Source: an uncultured Thiotrichaceae bacterium
GTDB taxonomy: Bacteria; Pseudomonadota; Gammaproteobacteria; Thiotrichales; Thiotrichaceae
DNA: 8,657 nucleotides
NCBI GenBank assembly: GCA_938038645.1
Contig: CALHTA010000327.1
Coordinates: forward strand, 1-8,657
Reading direction: 5' to 3'
In this document: piece by piece, positions 6,468 to 8,657 of the stretch
How positions within the stretch are numbered: the first letter of the stretch is position 1
Layout: the number at the start of each line of letters is the position of its first letter
Notes under the pieces: model-generated
Databases searched by the model: none
The model's input: the letters and a program-made list of their open reading frames with translations, nothing else
Told to the model about the DNA's origin: nothing
Translations under genes and position numbers: made by a program

Positions 6468-7926
6468 TGAACCTACCCATATCCTTATCTAATGAAGCGA
6501 GTAATATTTCACGACCTTCTTCACCTGACCACTTTCCTGATAACTTCATATATTTAGCGCACTGCCTTACTGCCCGGTCGGTAGAATGCTGAATCACTAT
6601 CATTTTCCACTTTTCCGCTTCAGGCCTTTCATCATTTAAAAAATAATATAAATAAGCTAAGACAGGATAGAGCTTAGGGTAGTAAGAAAAGCGATCACAG
6701 AGTTTTTTTAGCTGCTTAAATCCATCACTCCATTCTGACATCAAGCACTTAAGGACCTGATAATGAAAGGAAGATGAAAAATATTTTGCCCCGCCTGGGC
6801 TTTCTACTCTGATTGGCGCGGTAACTACGTAGTCATATTTTTGTTGAAACATGGTAAGTAGCGCGTGCAAAGTATGCAACTTTTCTGAACCAGGAGAGAA
6901 GCGAAGTGCTTCGCGAACATGGGTTAAACCATCTTCAATAGGGTCATTCACTAAGCCATAATCATGAATAATAATACGGTAATATAAATCAGCTAACGCC
7001 AAGTTAAGGATTTTATCACCGGGGTGATATTCAAGTGCATTTGTAATTTCCAAAAAAGCTAATTCTACATTTTTCCTGTTCTCGTCAAACAAGTAATGCT
7101 GATATCGCACTAAAGCAGAAATCTTAATGGCTCCCACCTTTTGATACGCATCTCGTTTAATTACCCATTTTCGCCACAATTTTCCTATCTCATGGTCAAA
7201 AAGCTCAGACACTAAAACACTCAACAGCTCATCGATTTGAGACGGCTCGTAATCTTCGGATAAATTTTTACGCTCTTGAAATAATACTTTGCTGGAGTCT
7301 GCAGCATAAACTTGTGATGATAATTCGAATCCAGCATCAATCGAAGACACAGAAACACGCATGATAAAATCAATTGCATCTGCTACCTTCTCATTCTCAC
7401 CTGGGATAGCAACGAGCAGACGCACCGTCTCTTGACGGCTTAACGCAATAGTAATCCCTATGCGTAAACGGTGCCTAAGCAAGTAAAGCTCGGTGTTATC
7501 GACCCCTTCTGTGCTGAACTGCAACAGTACTGACAACCTTTCTGGGTTTGCAGGTGATGGGGCAAGTTCTGGTAAATACTTAGGCTTATTAACTTGTGAT
7601 TCAATAATCACTTCAGGGCGATATTGCCCTCTCGGGATAGTTATTGTGTAGGGTCTTAATAACTCTTCTTCATAGAAAAGGCTAAGCAATTTCCTTAACC
7701 GACCTACTTCTATACGAACAACAGGGTTCTCTGCAGGGTCAAAATCATGTCCACGCCCCAAACATTCTCTCGCTATTGTTCGTTGATCATATACTAAGTC
7801 TGAGGGTGAGTTGATATGGCTTACCAAATAGCTTAACAACCGCTGCATCTGTAACTTATTTTCAAATAAGTATGAGGCAAGCAGGTATTCGAGTTCTTGT
7901 GATAATTTATCATCATTTTTGGTCAT
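6460..7926 (-). CDS. Winged-helix/TPR-like regulatory protein, first gene of paralogous pair
   Basis: Protein of 488 residues, unnamed, clearly paralogous to the gene downstream. Its winged-helix-like domain (about 10-107) shares Q-M-Q-R-L-L-S-Y-L-V (26-35), R-T-I-A-x-E-C-L-G-R (49-58), N-P-V-V-R-I-E-V-G-R-L-R-K-L-L (67-81) and Y-T-I-T-I-P-R-G-Q-Y-R (93-103) with that protein. A middle alpha/beta domain (about 130-245) and a helical TPR-like region (about 265-470, for example A-L-E-Y-H-P-G-D and A-L-R-F-S-P-G-S-E-K-L) follow. Outside the first domain the two proteins are much less alike, suggesting an old duplication with diverged sensing parts. No membrane segment is visible, unlike ToxR/CadC-type winged-helix regulators. 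ATG 7926 is preceded by a good ribosome binding site (GAGGT on the minus strand) and by a TATAAT -10 box. It ends within the start of the second gene, so the pair is almost certainly one operon. The target genes are unknown. Confidence 0.87.
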   Translation of the reverse strand: MTKNDDKLSQELEYLLASYLFENKLQMQRLLSYLVSHINSPSDLVYDQRTIARECLGRGHDFDPAENPVVRIEVGRLRKLLSLFYEEELLRPYTITIPRGQYRPEVIIESQVNKPKYLPELAPSPANPERLSVLLQFSTEGVDNTELYLLRHRLRIGITIALSRQETVRLLVAIPGENEKVADAIDFIMRVSVSSIDAGFELSSQVYAADSSKVLFQERKNLSEDYEPSQIDELLSVLVSELFDHEIGKLWRKWVIKRDAYQKVGAIKISALVRYQHYLFDENRKNVELAFLEITNALEYHPGDKILNLALADLYYRIIIHDYGLVNDPIEDGLTHVREALRFSPGSEKLHTLHALLTMFQQKYDYVVTAPIRVESPGGAKYFSSSFHYQVLKCLMSEWSDGFKQLKKLCDRFSYYPKLYPVLAYLYYFLNDERPEAEKWKMIVIQHSTDRAVRQCAKYMKLSGKWSGEEGREILLASLDKDMGRFSD

Positions 7927-7949
7927 TAGTACCTCACCAAACCCACACG

Positions 7950-7955
7950 ATTATA
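7950..7955 (-). promoter_or_regulatory. Putative -10 box for the regulator operon
   Basis: The minus strand reads TATAAT here, a perfect sigma-70 -10 hexamer 23 bases upstream of the ATG at 7926. At 16-18 bases further upstream there is no good -35 hexamer (ACTGGT or CTGGTT). A promoter at this point would therefore probably need an activator. The nearby TGATTTTAC copies lie where an activator or repressor could act. Confidence 0.5.
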
Positions 7956-7978
7956 GTTCGCGGCTAGAAATAACCAGT

Positions 7979-8067
7979 TGATTTTACAGGCCTGATTTTA
8001 CTTATTTAATTTGTCAAAACCTGCACAAAATCCATTAGTAATTATGGCCATGTTACTAGTAAAATCA
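7979..8067. repeat. Three copies of TGATTTTAC (two direct, one inverted), possible operator
   Basis: The 9-mer TGATTTTAC occurs at 7979-7987 and 7993-8001 in the same orientation, with starts 14 bases apart. Its reverse complement GTAAAATCA is at 8059-8067. The first and third copies match over 10 bases (TTGATTTTAC at 7978-7987; GTAAAATCAA at 8059-8068). The two direct copies lie just upstream of the putative -10 box of the regulator operon, at about -36 to -58 if transcription starts near 7943. They could be binding sites for the encoded winged-helix proteins. That is inference; AT-rich chance repeats are possible. Confidence 0.4.
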
Positions 8068-8153
8068 ATCGCTAACTTACTCCCCCCTGAACAAAAAGGT
8101 ATAAATAGACCATTAAGAAATATTTTTAGGCTAAGAATGCCTCCCATAAATTC

Positions 8154-8165
8154 AGTGCACGCACT
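8154..8165. promoter_or_regulatory. Short palindrome, possible operator
   Basis: AGTGC and GCACT form perfect 5-base arms around a central AC, about 130 bases upstream of the SPOR gene start. The dyad symmetry is compatible with a dimeric repressor site, but no known operator is recognised and it is short enough to arise by chance. Confidence 0.2.
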
Positions 8166-8291
8166 AATTTAGATCAAATTTATAGCAAAACAGCACGACT
8201 ATCAACAACACTATTCTTTCACATTTAAAAGAGTGGGCGTTGTGACTGTTTCTGTTTTATCTGAAAAAACAGCTAATACTTTAGGACCAAA

Positions 8292-8657
8292 ATGATGAAA
8301 GCCCCACTCATAAAACTGCTTGTTTCAAGTTTAATTCTTATAGGTATAAGCTCATATGCCCATGCTAATTGGTCTATTTCCAATCACTCTCAGATACGAC
8401 AATTTTCTCCTACTACTTCGTCAGCCAGTGCCAAATCGCATTTTGTACAAATATTCTCAAGCGTCAATGCAACTAAAGCGGAGGGAATGAAGAATACTTT
8501 AGAGATGCAGGGTTATCCTGCCTTTGTTAGAGTAGGCCAAAAGAAACCAAGGCCTTTTTATCAGGTTCAGATTGGCCCATTTACTTCGAGACAAACAGCT
8601 CAACAAGCTAAAATGAGCATCATCCAACTCTATCCTGAGTTTCCCTTTCTTAACGAC
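8292..8657 (+). CDS. Exported SPOR-domain protein, N-terminal part (cut by window end)
   Basis: The frame is open for 122 codons from ATG 8292 to the last base, so the gene continues beyond the window. An in-frame TAA at 8274-8276 limits the start to ATG 8292 or ATG 8295. AGGA at 8283-8286 is a suitable ribosome binding site. Residues 1-25 form a Sec signal peptide (K3, K8, a hydrophobic core from L9 to I19, then the cleavage motif A-H-A before N26). A short Ser/Thr-rich linker leads into a SPOR-type domain from about residue 49: H-F-V-Q-I-F-S-S, a helix with K-A-E-G-M-K-N-T-L, G-Y-P-A-F-V-R-V, Y-Q-V-Q-I-G-P-F and a second helix R-Q-T-A-Q-Q-A-K. SPOR domains bind denuded glycan strands of peptidoglycan, often at the division site. 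The C-terminal part is unseen, so other domains may follow. It is divergent from the regulator operon. Confidence 0.8.
   Translation, partial: MMKAPLIKLLVSSLILIGISSYAHANWSISNHSQIRQFSPTTSSASAKSHFVQIFSSVNATKAEGMKNTLEMQGYPAFVRVGQKKPRPFYQVQIGPFTSRQTAQQAKMSIIQLYPEFPFLND

Larger units (their letters stand above)
7927..8291. promoter_or_regulatory. Divergent intergenic region between regulator operon and SPOR gene
   Basis: This 365-base AT-rich gap separates divergent genes and should hold both promoters. It contains the minus-strand ribosome binding site and TATAAT box of the regulator operon, and three copies of TGATTTTAC. It also holds a 12-base palindrome at 8154-8165 (AGTGC, AC, GCACT). A small hairpin at 8252-8272 (CTGTTTT, 7-base loop, AAAACAG) lies just before the SPOR gene. 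I find no convincing plus-strand -35/-10 pair and no RNA gene. A TTGACA at 8012-8017 on the minus strand has no -10 at proper spacing. Confidence 0.6.

Noticed and set aside
7979..8001. Direct repeats as the beginning of a CRISPR or iteron array
   Set aside because: Only two direct copies of 9 bases, with no regular spacers, no cas genes and no replication initiator gene nearby.
8012..8017. Minus-strand TTGACA as -35 box for the regulator operon
   Set aside because: At 16-18 bases downstream there is no -10-like hexamer, and it is about 56 bases from the TATAAT at 7950-7955.
8044..8172. Plus-strand ORF of 42 codons in the divergent intergenic region
   Set aside because: No Shine-Dalgarno, no recognisable motif, and it overlaps the region with the candidate operator repeats.

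Overview
The window looks like chromosomal DNA from a gammaproteobacterium of moderate GC content (low to mid 40s percent by eye). IleS, LspA, MsrP and MsrQ all read like the proteobacterial families, and the E. coli motifs are easy to follow in each. The genus cannot be fixed from sequence alone. No rRNA, tRNA, CRISPR array, insertion sequence or phage gene is visible.

Left part (1-3668), mostly housekeeping and envelope redox. The 3' part of ileS (isoleucyl-tRNA synthetase) overlaps lspA (lipoprotein signal peptidase) by 8 bases, the usual ileS-lspA coupling. A small YkgJ-type cysteine-cluster gene lies on the minus strand, converging on lspA with one base between the stop codons. Divergent from it is msrP-msrQ, the molybdopterin and heme system that repairs oxidised methionines in periplasmic proteins.

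Middle part (3725-4939): a lipoprotein with a signal peptide, a lipidated Cys20, a long Gln-rich helical linker and a conserved C-terminal domain. The N-E-S-G-G ... S-M-G-I-G-H pattern of that domain resembles the catalytic region of T4-type (GH24) lysozymes. Its 3' end overlaps the convergent neighbour by 8 bases, and its likely terminator hairpin lies inside that neighbour's coding sequence.

Right part (4932-8657): two paralogous minus-strand genes, overlapping by 8 bases, encode proteins of 488 and 511 residues. Each has an N-terminal winged-helix-like DNA-binding domain, an alpha/beta middle domain and a helical TPR-like C-terminal half, with no membrane segment. They are read as one two-gene operon of unusual soluble regulators. 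A 365-base divergent intergenic region holds their promoter and three copies of the 9-mer TGATTTTAC. It separates them from a plus-strand gene, cut by the window end, for an exported SPOR-domain protein.

Taken together, a candidate cell-wall theme (lysozyme-like lipoprotein and peptidoglycan-binding SPOR protein) flanks a pair of little-described regulators. The functional link is inferred from position only. The lipoprotein and the regulator pair are the parts most likely to be undescribed.
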